A stretch of 64,000 nt of DNA from Culex pipiens pallens (Eukaryota; Arthropoda; Insecta; Diptera; Culicidae), in contig NC_068938.1 of NCBI RefSeq assembly GCF_016801865.2, positions 193,529,538 to 193,593,537 of the forward strand, written 5' to 3'. Below, piece by piece: positions 24,961 through 37,905 of the stretch. A program made the translations under genes and the position numbers. The notes under the pieces were generated by a model, which saw only the letters and a program-made list of their open reading frames with translations, made no database searches and had not been told where the DNA came from. Numbering within the stretch: the stretch's first letter is position 1; the number at the start of each line of letters is the position of its first letter.

Positions 24961-27780
24961 ATTCGCGAAATTATTCGCTAGTGTGTTGGTCAATGATCGC
25001 GCGCGCGCGCCTACTCAGAATAGAACAACCGAGACTAGCTCCCGGAAGACGAAGAAGGCGATGATGATCGTCTCGAGAGTAGAGGAGAATTGAAGAAAAA
25101 AATTGCAAATGGCGGCTTGTTCTGCTAGCTCTCATAGGTCAGTCGCGATGACTGTGCGCTTGGAATAAGGCAGCGCGGGGAGGTGGGGCTAGATCGCGGA
25201 CAGGTTGAGTTTAAGGGAAATGGAGGCAGATGTTGGGGTTTGGTTCAGATCGCGTTGGAAAGAAAGTGAAATGATGATTTCATCAAATATTTCAATCTAG
25301 AGAAAGAACTTTCGAGTCACATTGCATTTTTAAATTTTAGTTGTGTAAAACTCGATCTCATTGTCTCATTTTTCAATCTCATCCAGAAAAATATATATCG
25401 TGAGAAAATAAAGCCCTTTGAGTATCAAAAATGTCGATGATCTCGAATATTAGTTACCTCACTAATTTAGGAATATGTAATCCACGAAGACGGCCAATAT
25501 GTCGGTAGTAGAGTATTAAGAGTATTTAGAAATTTCAGGGTCACAGAATTCGCATTCCATCTTCAAAATAAGAAAATAAAAAACACTATTGCTACTTTTG
25601 ATTAAATTTTCACTAGATAAGCATTCTGTCTTAACTTTGGCATAAGTCCAATGCATTTATATAAAAAGCTAAACTGTGAAACAATGTGGTACACTAATGA
25701 AAATAATATATTTTTACACGGAATCGAATGTTGACTCATCAACAATTTAAAGCTTGATTAACGCTTCCAACAAGTTTTTTCAACAATAACAAGGTGATAA
25801 GTAGGTGTATCAAATGTGATCATGCAAAAGACTTGCAAACTTATTAGTTTCGTTTCGAGATTTGACAAATGTGACGAAAATTGAACCAGATCCTTAATTT
25901 GCCATAGATGTATGTGCTCCAGTCCTATTTTAGTTTGATTTGAAAATACATCTAATTTTAAAAATTCATCTAATTTAAAAAAAAAAATAATTTGATTATA
26001 ACATTTTTGTTTATAAATTTCAGTGCGCAAATTATATGTCGAATAGATTATAAGTTAGAAATATATTAATGTTTTACTTTAAAGATATCATTAAGATGTT
26101 TGTTTGACAAAGTTCATCCACTTTTGTTAAATATATAGAAATTTGATGCTAAATGAAGAAAAAGTAGCTCTAAATCCTGTTGTTATAGTTTTTTTTTCAT
26201 GAAATATACATTTTTGTTGCCAGCAAAACCAATTTAGTAGCATCTATCAACATTTTTCATGTTTATTAAGAACTTTTACGAACTAAGAACTTGTTCGACT
26301 GAAAATGCAAAAATATTTGCAGATATTTTTGTGATCTGTTTCAATAACCCTTAAAACTTGTTATTTAGAGATTAATTTTAACTGCTCTGAGTGTGAAATC
26401 ATCTTTAATTCTAAAATTATTTTCATCAATATTTTCATAACAATAGTTAACTAACTATTAAAACTTTTATGAATTCGTTGGAAACTTCTTTTTGAAGTAC
26501 TTTGAACACTTCTCTACCAAGCACAGTATGGTTTCATACCGTTCGTATTTGATTCCAATTTTTCTTTTAAAATTGCCCCGGTTCACGGTAACACTAATCA
26601 TTAATATATTTAATGAGTGATATTTAATTGAAATAATGGAATTTATGACATAGCTGGAAATAATAAATTTTTGCTCTATGTTGAACAATTTTTCTACCTT
26701 AAAATATAATCCGAAATGAAAAAGGGTTCGTCGCTTGACAAACAAAATAGACGTTGAAGTCTCTCCTGGAAATGAAAAAAAAGGTTTTAAAATGGCATTC
26801 AAAAAGTAAGAACCCAAATAAAATTTAATGATTGACAAAAGGTAAATTCAACAGCTTCATTGATTTATCAAAAAACAAAGTTTAGCAAAGATTCACAGAC
26901 AATCTGAAATAAAAGTAATCTATTGGATAATTGTGTTCAAATTCACTTTTAAATGGAAGAAAAAATTCTATGCTCTTTTATGTATTAACAAATGTCTCTC
27001 TAAGGAAAGGGGTTTCATCGACTTTACATAAATTCAAAAAGAGCGATCCACATTTTTATCAAAATTTTTGAAAGTGGATGATTTATGAATAGAGCCAATT
27101 CCCTGGTACATAGATGGAAATCCAATAAACGGATCCGGTAAAACTCTGTTGTCAAAATTTTTTTTCCGGTTTTGGACTCAATGATGTTGGTTTTAGAAAC
27201 ATAAACATCGAAATTGAAAAAGTGTTGATAATTTTGGAAACATTTCTTTCTTTGCCTACAAGATTTGTATTCGTGTACTAGCCGTTATTATCAGACAACT
27301 TAAGTGAACTAAAACTTTTAAAATTATTCATGTTATTGACCTTGTAAAAATTGTGCCAAAAATTTGATTTAGAAATGGGTTTAATTTGCATCTTAATGCA
27401 CAGAATTATTTTGAACCGAATTCGGTAGTTGAAAAATCGATTAGGCAAAAAAAAATTTTGCATTGGACCTTTAAAAAAACTCCAAAAATCATCGTCATAG
27501 TTTTGAAGAAGAATGTTGAAAGAAATTAATGAAGAAAAAATCAAATTTAATCAAATTTCATTAATATAGGCAGTAAAATTCAATAAAAATATGAATACGT
27601 AAAAAGTTATAAGAAAATAATTGTGCTCCAAGTTTTGAAGAAAAATAAAACTTTTTATAGAATTTCTAATGGGAAAGTTATACTTTATATTTCCAGCATT
27701 TTTTTTTAAATGTCCTATAAGCTATTGTGTTTCATATGTTTATAGGACTTCTTAAAAAAAAAACTCTAGATTTCTTTTAA
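24961..27780. other. AT-rich spacer
   Basis: After the exon A island the DNA is A/T-rich. Small traces of repeats occur: an ACCGAATTCGGTAGTTG piece near 27413, a GGACCTTTAAAAAAACTCCA end near 27465, and a TTTTAAATGTCCTATAAGC / GTTTATAGGACTTCTTAAAA hairpin (27706-27776). No gene. Confidence 0.4.
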
Positions 27781-28300
27781 AACAAAATTGTTCCCACACT
27801 TTCACCCTTCCCTGTTCACAACTATTTTCCCTCCTCACCCACCACGCTGCCTCTCTTCACCACGCTCTAACTTTGCCCGCAACCAATATTCCACACTCAC
27901 ACACATTCCCCCCTGCCCTTCCTCCTCTTTCACGCTCCAAGAGCAGCAGCAGCCCAGAAGCATTTGCCGAAAAACACCGAAAATTGCTTCAAGTGAGTGT
28001 TGAACAACCTCGCCCTTCGTCGTCCCGTTTCTAACCTCGAAATTTTGTACTCCCTTCTTTTTTTTTGTCAGATTTCATTCGGTGGATCGGCAGTTTTTGC
28101 CCACTTTTGGAATGGATTCCTTAACCTCTCACGAGGCGGTTGTGAATTTGTGTGAATTTTGGCAGTGAGACCACGGTGAGATGAGTTGTTGAGAAACGTG
28201 TGTGAGGTTGAGATCTTTTCAATTGCAGTTTCTTTTTTTGAAATTGTATGTGCCACGTTTCCATACACAATAACGCGTGCAATCATCGCGCACACATCGA
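27781..28300. promoter_or_regulatory. Small C-rich island, possible leader exon on the plus strand
   Basis: A C/A-rich plus-strand stretch (27790-27990) ends in GCTTCAA before GTGAGTGTT (27992), a good donor match. No ATG frame precedes the donor convincingly. It could be a non-coding first exon, or chance. Confidence 0.2.
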
Positions 28301-29449
28301 AAGCACTGTAATCACGTTTGGAATCTAAAATAGCTGGATTAGATGATTTTTTTTGGGTTGATGTTGTTTTTTCCCTGCTCTCTTTTTGAGTGTGGCTGTT
28401 TTCTTCTTGTATTAGATGCGGCTTTTCACGCTATCGAATATCTAAATTAGAGATTGAGGGTAAAAAACATCATTTGTGTGCGCGAAGATTGGCTTGTTAG
28501 TATTAAATTATGGTATGATTAGGTGAAAAATTAAACATTTCACAAAATATTTGTCAAACTAGTTTCTCAAAACATAAAAAAAACTCACATAATATATTTT
28601 TAAAGAAATAAAATAAATCAGGATCAAACGCAGAACAAATTTTTACTTTTAAAAAAATGGCTTCATCAAGTTTCTTAGAAAGTCACCTTTTCAATTTCAA
28701 TTTATGTGATAAAATTGTATGTTTTTGTGCCAAAACACTTTAATTTTAATCAAATTAATGTTAATCAATTCAATCTTAAGCATTTTTATATAGGTCATTC
28801 GTAAAGTAAGCACCAATCGAAGAATAAGTCCTCTTCTAGGTCTTGGATTATTGGAAATGCATTTTTAAATGTATTTATCCGTCTACTATCCAATTTTAAA
28901 AGATTTTTTTCGGTGATCTGAGGTCTATCTTTGCAATTTTTCTCTCTCGCAATTCTTTTCATTTCCTATTTTATATGTTTCTTCTAGCAAAATACGAAAT
29001 TTACACACAATTATCTTGTTTAGCAATATTCTGTGCTCTTATAATGACTTCAAAAAACTACATTTTATAACACTTTTGCAATTTTAGGTTTCATCTTTTC
29101 GAAATGTTTCTAGATCTAAAATAAGTTGTAAGAGGATTTTTGGGCGGATCAGTTATTTTGTTTTGTTCTGAAATGGAATTCATCAAATTTCTTATCAATT
29201 AAAAGGTTTTTATGTTTTATTTTTTTGATGATAGAGGCGTATATTTGTATTTTATGGTTTCAAACATGTCTTACACAAATAATTTAAACATCATTTGATA
29301 ATGTAAACAGACCGATTTTTATTGAATAATTGTAATTTAACCTCAAAAATATATAAATTAACATCGATTCACGTGAATCTCTAATTTTCCACTTTCCCAG
29401 ATTAATATTTCTTTTTTTTTTTACTGAAGGAACATTTAAATTTTAAACC
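28301..29449. other. AT-rich spacer
   Basis: Nothing identifiable. Confidence 0.4.
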
Positions 29450-29604
29450 TACACTGAAATAAAAAAAGTACAAAATTCCTTTATTTTAGCAAATTTGGCT
29501 CTTTCATTATTTAGTCTTTGGGTTTTTCGAATTACGTAATAAGAAAAAAAGGGCAACATTCCTAGAAAATAGGAATTTTGTACTTTTTTTTTTCTATTTC
29601 AGTA
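29450..29604. mobile_element. Miniature element with TACACTGAAATA ends
   Basis: TACACTGAAATAAAAAAAGT then ACAAAATTCC at the left; GGAATTTTGTACTTTTTTTT then CTATTTCAGTA at the right. The 155-bp unit is almost wholly terminal repeat, with TA flanks. Confidence 0.7.
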
Positions 29605-30195
29605 TACCAAATAAACATCTTCTTTACAATTTTTAGCAGTGAAACAAAAAAATTAATGCTAGTAATATTTTAGCTGAGAATGTTCACAGATTTTTCGCCA
29701 GAAAAAAAAATTGTGAATTTACAGCTATTTATGTGTAATTTTAGGTAAATATTCCCAATAAATTGGTATAAAATTATATCGAAAAAGAAATCATATTCAC
29801 ATTCATCTAATTTATCAACATTCAAAAATTAAACATTTAAATTTGCGAATTATAAATATTAAGACACATTCTGATCGAGGTTAATGTTTTAAAAAAGTTT
29901 AGAAGTGTTCCATAAGATTTAAAACGAACAAAATATATTTAAAATGTGTCCTATATTGATCACAATAATTTGAAGTTGTTGTTTTCAAGGATTTTTTTTT
30001 AATTTTCGCTGTTTTTGAAACATATATTTGAAGAGGAATAAACCCGACTCCTAATAAAGTGAAAGCGTATTTTTAAATGGTTAATAAAAAAAATAATAAA
30101 AAGAGATTGGCAGATAAAAAGATAAAAGAAAAAAATGCTCAATTTTATTTGAATTATTTTCTATTATCTTATCAACTTGTTTTGTCCTTCAAATT

Positions 30196-30596
30196 TTTTT
30201 GCGACCAGTATTTCGATTTTTTTAAAATCATTATTGATTCAAAAATTTATAACTCGGTCAAAGATTCTTTGCCCGTACTGGAAATAGTTTTTTTTTGCAA
30301 ATCAAGTTTTTTTACCGTGTATCATTTTTTTATGTTATCCTTATTCATACCTACAACTTTGCCGATGACACCAAATCGATAAAAAATCCTTCAAAAGGTA
30401 CAGATTTTTGAATTTTCATAAATCATTTTTGTATGGACAACTGCCAAATTTGTATGGAAAATTATATGGACAAACTAATGATGCATAATTACTTCTTTGT
30501 GCATACCGAAGTTACCAAAAAAGTTTCAGCCGGATTAAAAAAATAAAAAAAATAAAATTAAAGAAAAAATACTGATTTCGTAGAGAATTGCTCAGG
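30196..30596. mobile_element. Single-arm copy of the 59-61 kb palindrome family
   Basis: The segment follows the right arm of the palindrome (TTTGCGACCAGTATTTCGAT, AACTCGGTCAAAGATTCTTT, ACCTACAACTTTGCCGATGA, GACAAACTAATGATGCATAA) and ends at GAGAATTGCTCA, the family terminus. An internal section is deleted. Confidence 0.65.
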
Positions 30597-32040
30597 TGTG
30601 AATATGAGGATTACAGATTTTTTATGGAAATTGTTTTAAAATTCAATAATTATTGAACAATGCAATGTAACAATGCAAATTTTGCTCATAATATTGTTAT
30701 ATTTATGAGTACCGAACTGTCGATTGTTTTTATTTGGTTATACATATATTTTTTTTTTCATTATTTTCTAAAACAAACCATATTTTGGCTAAATAATACA
30801 AACAAAGAAAATTTGTTTTGGCAACTTTTTGTGTAGAAAAGCGTTTCAAATATGTCTCCATTCTATTAATAAAAATGTCCAGATTAAACATCGATCAATC
30901 CATAACGGCAAACAGATCACCACGAGGTGGTTCTGCTGGAGCAAAACTCGTTTCAGATGGGCAGGAATAGTTTTATTTGTGGGGTCTGTTTAAGGACCCT
31001 CACTGAAAAAAAAAATCCACGCAGGGATGGGTAAACTTTTTTCTTCTCTCCATCCTTACATTCCCTAAACCCTATTTCACAATTTTTCAAGCTGAAACGC
31101 AGAGCCGTCCTTTTTCTGTGTGAAATATTTAATAAGAAGGGACTGGGAACCCCCCCAAGGGCATTCCAAAGAGGACCATCCCTTTCTCCTTCTCTCACTC
31201 TCATTAGTCTCCCCAAAAATAGACAAAACACATTTTCGGGGGGAAAACTAGCGATAAGGACCAGGGGAAATGCTAATCCCACCGCCCAAGGAATATGACT
31301 ATGCAAATTTGGTGGTGCGGAAAATTTCTTATCGACCAAATTGGGAAGATTTTTTCCATATTTTTAAAGGCGAGGGAAAAAGTGCGTTAAGGCCATACAC
31401 AAATAACATTTGGAATGCTAATTTTGGTTAGAACAAGATACCTTGGGTTTCTGCCGTATCTTTTCCTTCTAAAAATGACATAAAACACACTGGGAAAATA
31501 CACGAAAAGGGAAACGAGCTTTATTGGTCCCCGTGGGGAGCTTTTGCAACGTGTTTAGGGAGCGAAGGAGTATGATTGTGTGTGTGTGCAAGTTATGTGA
31601 AAAGCTCCATTAGCGATGATGTAAGATCATATTTCAAGTTAATTGCGATTTAGCAGCTGCTGGTGCTAGTTTACGGTTCGTAGGGAAAAATTTAGCTGCT
31701 TTCAAGTTTCGAGACCAGTTTCAAATAAGAAGTGGTCAGTTAAAAAATCGTTATGTTCATTTATGTATTTATTTGGCAATGTTATAATAAACTAAATTTT
31801 ACTAAATTTTAGCTCCTTCACTACTAATTGGTTTAAGTGGCTTCAAACCACTTAAAATTATAAAATTTATAAAATTGACCTTTCAATTTTTAGTCATGAT
31901 TTGAACTGTAAAAATTCAATTATTCTTCTCATTTCTATAACATAATTTTTGAATATTTTCATGAAGCACTTTTTGAGGATTGATTGTTGAAAAGTGTCTT
32001 TCTAGAAACGTGTGAAAAAAATAATTATTTGACTTAACAG
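30597..32040. other. Spacer with a small GC-rich patch
   Basis: A moderately GC-rich patch (30950-31620) has a 128-codon minus frame without support, and a TG microsatellite (31578-31589). No gene. Confidence 0.4.
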
Positions 32041-32172
32041 TAGTTTATGCAACAAGTTGCAAAAAGATGATTTTTTCAGCACGAGTCGTACATTTATCTA
32101 ACGAGGTTTACCGAGTTGGATAAATACGATGAGATCTGAAAAAAATCAAGTTTTGCAACGTGTTTTATACTA
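32041..32172. mobile_element. Hairpin miniature element with TAGTTTATGCAAC ends
   Basis: TAGTTTATGCAACAAGTTGC pairs with GCAACGTGTTTTATACTA. The arms continue inward (GATTTTTTCAGCACGAG against CTGAAAAAAATC). 132 bp, non-coding. GCTGAAAAGT motifs just downstream (32250-32500) may belong to a related repeat. Confidence 0.6.
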
Positions 32173-34786
32173 CATTTTTTGCAATCCGAAAAAAACACCC
32201 CTTAAGTGGAATTAAAAGTGAAATGTTCATGTATTTTAAAATAAAAAAAATGCTGAAAAGTATAACTTTTCGAAACAAGTGCTGAAAAGTTCAACTTTTC
32301 AGCATCCATTTCAGTGCTGAATAGTAGGACTTTGCAGCATTTATTTTGAAAAGTGTTGCTATTCGATTCTGTTATTTTTGGTACAGAAAAGAAGGCTATT
32401 TCATCCTTCAAGAATGACAGGAAAAGTAAGTAGTTTCACGACGGAATTGCAAAAAAGTAATTTTTAGCATTCGTTTGAGTGCTGCAAAGATCAACATTAC
32501 AGCACTTGTTATATATTATTCAACATTTATCCACAACAGAGACCTTTTGCCTATCCGAAAACTCTCAACACCAAGAGAGACTTCATAAGGGTACCATGGA
32601 GAATTTCCCTTATCCCCTCAATAAAGTGAGGAATCCACACTTCTCGCTTTCCGAATCTTGAAAAAAGTAATCAGTTATAGTTTTCAAAAGACTGAAATTT
32701 TAATAAAATTGCAATTGATATTTTTCACTGAATAGTTAGTTTAAATCAAATGATTAAATTTTTATGAAGTTTTTCAATTATTTCCTGTGAAATCAATTGC
32801 CGATCACTCTCAGAAGAGGACACTCTTTTCCCCGGGGTCATTCACGCGATAGCGGTGGCATTTGTTTACATTTCGAATTGCTCCCTCCGGGGTCCTGAAT
32901 CCGATCTCTCCCGAACCATTCGTTCCGTTTACCCGCAGTCATTTTGTGGTTTTTGCTCCTCGTTTGCACGACAATGAGTTCTTTGGAAATGGCTCGAAAC
33001 CTAGTTTGCACGCTAAACTGGCCCCGTTCTGCTGTGCTGGTACTTTTGTGCGGTTTGTCCGGAACGGAACCTGTGACCGGCTGAGCAGTAATTGAAAAAC
33101 ACCGGACCCGGTCTGTCCCTGCTGGCACGTGGTTGATGGCCAGACCACATGTGCGTGACAAAAACCTGGAAGGTTCAGAGGAAAACTGAGGGATATGTTA
33201 TTGATCAATTTGCATCTGTCAGGGGTGTCCAGCAAAATAAGGTTGTAAACAACTTGTTAAAAAATGTTCTTGAATTTCTCGTCCGTATTTTCGAATAAAT
33301 TGTTTCACAAAAAAACCTACAAATTCCTTAAAGAAAAGGACCAAAATCAAATTTCTCCTCAAACAGCAAGAAAAAAGGGCTGATATAATGCTCTCGTATG
33401 CTTTCTATCCATCCTTTTCCCCTCCACCCGAACCGATATAACTATATAATATTGTGTGAACCTCTTGTTCAACTTTTATTGCGTAATAATAATGATGGCC
33501 ATCGAGAGGCGCCTCCCGGGGGCGAAAAAGTTGGTTTTGCAAATTACAGCAGCAGCACCAGCAACTTTTCGCCCTTTTCCAAGTTTATTTGCCTTGGAAA
33601 TTGGTTCGATAGCTTACTTGATGTGAATTTTATTCAATGTCAAATACTTTAAAGAAACTTTTGGTTTATTGAAATACTGCAATTCCAAAATCAATTCAAA
33701 TAATTTCCTTAAAAACACTCAAACTACGCATTACAAAACCCTACACCACTTTGATACGCAATATGTCCTCGCGAGAACGTGACACCCTCTCCGGCTTTCT
33801 CTTCCAGGGTCCAACAACAAATTCAAATTTTCCCAAAGAACGCGAGGGGAGAAAGGTTAATGACGCATTCCACTTTTTTCCATCAACACAGTTCGAGTAC
33901 CCTTACTAGCTTGGTTCAAGCGAGGAGAAATGGTCCTCGTCGTTGTGATGTTTTATAGAAAACACCCAGATGAGGATATTTTCTTCTATGTGTGGTTTGG
34001 TAGGAATTGAACTATAATAACTGTTTGGTTTTGGGTAAAAAACTTTCTTATGTTTATTACATGATTTTAGTAGCTTTTTCAAAAACGATTTGTTTTAATT
34101 GTTCGGAATAAAGAATTTTGTGTTTTTTCATAATAAATTTATCCATCAATTTGAGTTTTTCCTGAACTTAAAATCATAAAATAAAATCCTGGAGCAAAAT
34201 TTTTGGGTTCGTCGTTTCACCATCGAAGTCTCCAAAATTCACCTTACTTTGGAAATTTATTTACATAAATGGATTAATTTGTTATCAAACTCTATTCTAT
34301 TGACTTATTAGGTTTTTAGAGAAATGTGTATCAATCTTCACTAAGAAAAGTCACGACCCTATGGAATTTATAATTTCTGAAAAGTGAACCAATGCAAACA
34401 ATTTAAAAATGTTATTGTTTATTGTTTGTTTTTCAGTTCAAATTGAATGAACATTATTCTCAAGGCATAAACACCGTTGTATCAAGAGCAGAGGTTTGAA
34501 TTTACTTAGCAAAAACCTAGCTTAAAATCAAAGAAATAAAGTAATTTACACTTCAGCCCTAAATTCAAAATTTAAACTTGTTTATGTTTTGAAACTTTAG
34601 GCAATTCTAATTCCATGATTTTTCATATACTAAATTCGGTATCATTTCATCGATTCAAATTAAAAAAGTTATCAAAAATTGTAAAAATATGCCGTTTTGG
34701 TCGACCAAAACAGCACTTTTTTTTACATTTTTCACATTTTTTTTGGCTGTTTTCATTTAAATAAAATTGGTAAGAAAGAGTGTAAC
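32173..34786. other. Spacer with GC-rich patches
   Basis: A GCTGAAAAGTNCAACTTTTCAGCA-type stretch (32250-32340) and GC-rich patches (32800-33170, 33390-33600) are seen. The short overlapping frames have no support. No gene. Confidence 0.4.
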
Positions 34787-34788
34787 TA

Positions 34789-36048
34789 CACGGAAAGGGG
34801 ATCGATCGCCAAACCAGCGACCGAATTTTGCTGGGTTGGTTTTGCTGATATCAGCGAAATTTTTCTCTAAACCAGCGAAATTTTTCGCTGAAAAAGGTGG
34901 CTGCGCGAAATCAAATCCAGCAACTTGGTTTCGCTGGTTTGTTATTTCCGAAACGGTTTCTTTTCCAGCGAAAGTTTTCGCTGGTTTGATACACATCCTT
35001 CCGACAGCCGTCATAAATGTTTGTTATTGTTCACGTTCGGAAGCGATTTGTGGCAATCGAATTGCTTTAGGGGTTTTTTCAAAACAAAAAAGCATGAAAA
35101 AGTTCTGCATCAAGTGTTCAGCATTAAAATACATACTCAACAGGTGAGGGTTCTTTTCAATGAAAAGAAGCACGTTTCCATAAAGTTCTCGCAGCAGAAA
35201 AATACGGTGCAGTGAAGCTGGAGATGTATTTGTACTGCTGCATAGATGAGTGCACAAATTGTCGCAGGTGGCACAAGAATCGTAGGCGAGGTACTTGACC
35301 ATGGCCGCGGAACAGTTTGTGCTGTGGCAAGTAAGTACAACCTGGTTTATTTTGGCATAGGCTTCTGCCGCCAAAACAAAAAAACAAACGTCGGTGATAA
35401 AAAACGCTGATACAGTGCAAAAAAACACTGGTCCAGTGGAAACATTCGCTGAACCAGCGGATTTTTTGCCGGAACCAGTAGAATAATCTCCTGGTTGATT
35501 TTGGTACGAGCTGCTGCCGCGGAAAAAAAAACCCGGACGTCAGCGATAGAAAACGCTGATCCAGCGTGAAGGAACACCAGTTCAGTGAAAAAATCCGCTG
35601 GACCAGCGAATTGTTTCCCAAAACCAGCACAATAATCTACTGGTTGATTTTGGTACGAGCTGCTGCCGCCGGAAAAAAACCCGGACGTCAGCGATAGAAA
35701 ACGCTGATGCAGCGTAAAAGAACACTGGTCCAGTGAAGAAATCCGCTGGACCAGCGAATTGTTTCCCAAAACCAGTACAATAATCTCCTGGTTGATTTTG
35801 GTGCACTGCCGCTTTTTCCAAACCAGCGAGAAAATTTTCTGATTCTAGCAAAACTGATCCCCCAAACAGCGACATTTTTCACCAAACCAGTGTTTTTTTC
35901 ACTGGTTTGGTAGAATTTCATCGGTTTCCAAACCAGCGAAAAAAATTAGCAATTCTAGGTAATTTTTGTGCAGGCTGAGAAATTAGCGACATTTTTCGCT
36001 AGTTTTAGCGAACTTTATCGCGATTTGGCGATGGATCCCCTTTCCGTG
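34789..36048. mobile_element. 1.26-kb TA-flanked inverted-repeat element with internal tandem repeats
   Basis: The ends CACGGAAAGGGGATCGATCG and, in reverse, CACGGAAAGGGGATCCATCG continue as CCAAA: 24 of 25 positions match. TA lies just outside both ends (34787-34788, 36049-36050), so the target was probably TA. The interior is saturated with CCAGCGAAA/TTTCGCTGG motifs and holds a tandem array at 35330-35825. Minus-strand frames of 77-157 codons run through the array in all three phases because the unit is not a multiple of three, so they are not a protein. No transposase is present; a non-autonomous Tc1/mariner-like element is the best guess. Confidence 0.8.
35330..35825. repeat. Tandem array, unit 148-149 bp, about 3.3 copies
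   Basis: AATAATCT[C/A]CTGGTTGATT begins at 35482, 35631 and 35779, and a more diverged unit starts near 35334. Each unit contains GCTGCTGCCGC, AACGCTGAT and GGACCAGCGAATTGTTTCCC. The array lies inside the 34789-36048 element. Confidence 0.8.
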
Positions 36049-36050
36049 TA

Positions 36051-37588
36051 TGCAAAAAAAGTTTCACTCTTGAAAATACTGGCTGATTTTTAGTTATTTA
36101 AAGTAATATCCCAAAAAAAAGTTCATTGTTTTTGAAATTTGTTTTAGGGCAGCAATGCTAAAGAAAACAGCAAATTGTTACAAAATAATTGAAAAAAACT
36201 CTTTTTTCCAAAATGCAATCAAAACAAACTCAACAATTGTTTTTTTATATATTGTTTTGTCCAAGTAAAAATATCTCAACATTTTTGAAATGACGATATC
36301 TCGGCAACTTTAAGTGCAATTTTTATGTTAAAAATTGAAACCCAATGTGATTATACTTTTCGTTAAAAAAGCTTATTTTTAAACAAACTGAATTATTGTT
36401 CTTTTCGAAATGTTTTTTCTTGCATATAAGCCATTTATTCAAATGAGAATATTTAAAAATTTTAAGTAATCTTGACATTTTTTCAAAAGAATTTTATTGT
36501 AAATTTGTTTTGGTCAAATAAAATCGATACAGTTAACTTTCTGGTTGTCGATATCGTAATACCTTCGAGAAAGAGAAGTATCAGTACAGAACAGAAGGAT
36601 GCAAAACTAACACTTGATTGAAAATATTATTTCCTGGAGCCCAGCCATGAGAGAGAATCATGGAAGTACGTCCAGCAAAAAAAAAATATAAAAAACAAAC
36701 AAATGTATTTGACCCTTCAAACCTTCTTTTCACTATAAAACAGAAAAAATTACAAACGAAAAGCATTTTTGGAGCAAACAAATACTAAGGAACCATCGAG
36801 AAAGGGATTTATCGAGCTAGAGAGAATATGGAGAAAAAAAGAGCATCAACGTATGATGATTGAAGGGACTGGAGAAACCATCGACAGATAGAAATATATT
36901 GAGTTAGCGAAGATCGAAAATTTGAGAGTCAATTGTATATTAAGTTCAACCGAAAGTAAGAATAGCTATGAAAAACAAATCGACCTGACAACAACAAGTC
37001 GCTGTAAATCTCTTGTTACTGATTTGAAATCGGCTCTGGAAAGTTGAACCTTTAAGAACTCAAATGAGTGTTGTTATGAAACTTTCAGAACTATTTTTTT
37101 GGGTGATTTAAATGTAACGTTTTATCAGAAAAACAGGAAAACCAAGTAGTTCACAACAATGTTGCAAAAAAAGTATTTGTGGTATTCAATGAAGTAAAGT
37201 TCTGTATAGCATCATCATCACCGAAACAACTCGATAGTACGAAAACTCAGAACCTTGAATCCCTATACTGCCCTCGTAATCCACACAAAAATTTTGTTTT
37301 CCCGCACAAAATGAATCCCCTCTGCGTACGAGGGGACACGTGGTTTTGGAAACTTTTTCCCCATCATCCCAATTGCTAGTTTTTCCACAATTTTCACCGT
37401 CACACCGGAACAGAAGGGGGACCGAAAATATCCACAACGCCGCGGCATTCCCACTTTCTTCCGAATGTCAACCACCTCCTCCTCAAACTCCAAGAGAGTG
37501 CCACAGCGTAGAATCCAAGTAGGCCTTGACAAGAGGGGGACAAACGCAGCCAGCAGCAGGTCGTACCGCGCGGGGAGAAGTCATTTAC
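36051..37588. other. AT-rich DNA and edge of the exon B island
   Basis: On the minus strand this is the presumed intron following exon B. The first 200 bp next to the exon are GC-rich; the rest is A/T-rich. No further exon is recognised. Confidence 0.4.
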
Positions 37589-37818
37589 CTTTGACCCGGT
37601 TGGTGGGAATGTCCGTTTTCTTCTTCGTCTTGGCATACTTCACCGTCCTCGGAACGGACGGAACTGTCGTCCGGAATCACGACGTAGTCCGCCAAAAGAG
37701 GGTCATTGGGCATTTCCGGCGCGTTTGCCGGAACTGCACCTTCCGCGTTTGCCACCGAGTCCATATCGTTATTCCAAATGCGAGCAGAGTAGTTTGTAAC
37801 ACCGAACACGTACACTTG
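37589..37818 (-). CDS. Exon B: N-terminal coding exon, start at 37764, gene unidentified
   Basis: On the minus strand a pyrimidine tract ending TCCCTTCCAG (37828-37819) is followed by an exon that ends AAAG before GTAAAT (GT at 37588-37587). The frame is open throughout. Its first 18 codons (QVYVFGVTNYSARIWNND) contain no ATG; the first ATG is at 37764-37762, with purine at -3. From there the peptide begins MDSVANAEGAVPANAPEMPN and continues through DPLLADYVVIPDDS and SEDGEVCQDEEENG to HSHQPGQ, then a split AG- codon: 58 residues plus two bases. The carboxyl half is strongly acidic and looks disordered; no domain is recognisable. Joined across the 87-bp intron, the leader has TGA in frame four codons before the junction, which supports 37764 as the start and makes the first 54 bases untranslated. 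If the donor were not used, the frame would stop at once (AGG TAA), so a terminal exon cannot be strictly excluded. Donor phase matches exon A. Confidence 0.6.
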
Positions 37819-37905
37819 CTGGAAGGGAGGGGGGACAGGTTCCGGAACTGGATTCGATGAGGTTATGTTCCGAAAACTGGTATCCTTTTGGGGTTTTTTG
37901 CTTAC
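37819..37905 (-). other. 87-bp intron in the leader of exon B
   Basis: The minus strand shows GTAAGC at 37905-37900 and a C/T-rich run ending in CAG at 37819. The 87-bp length is typical of short insect introns. It separates a non-coding leader exon from exon B and supports real minus-strand transcription here. The splice sites are read by eye only. Confidence 0.5.

Noticed and set aside
35157..35921. Overlapping minus-strand frames of 77-157 codons as a repetitive protein
   Set aside because: They follow the 148-bp array in all three phases; the unit is not a multiple of three, so they are by-products of the repeat.
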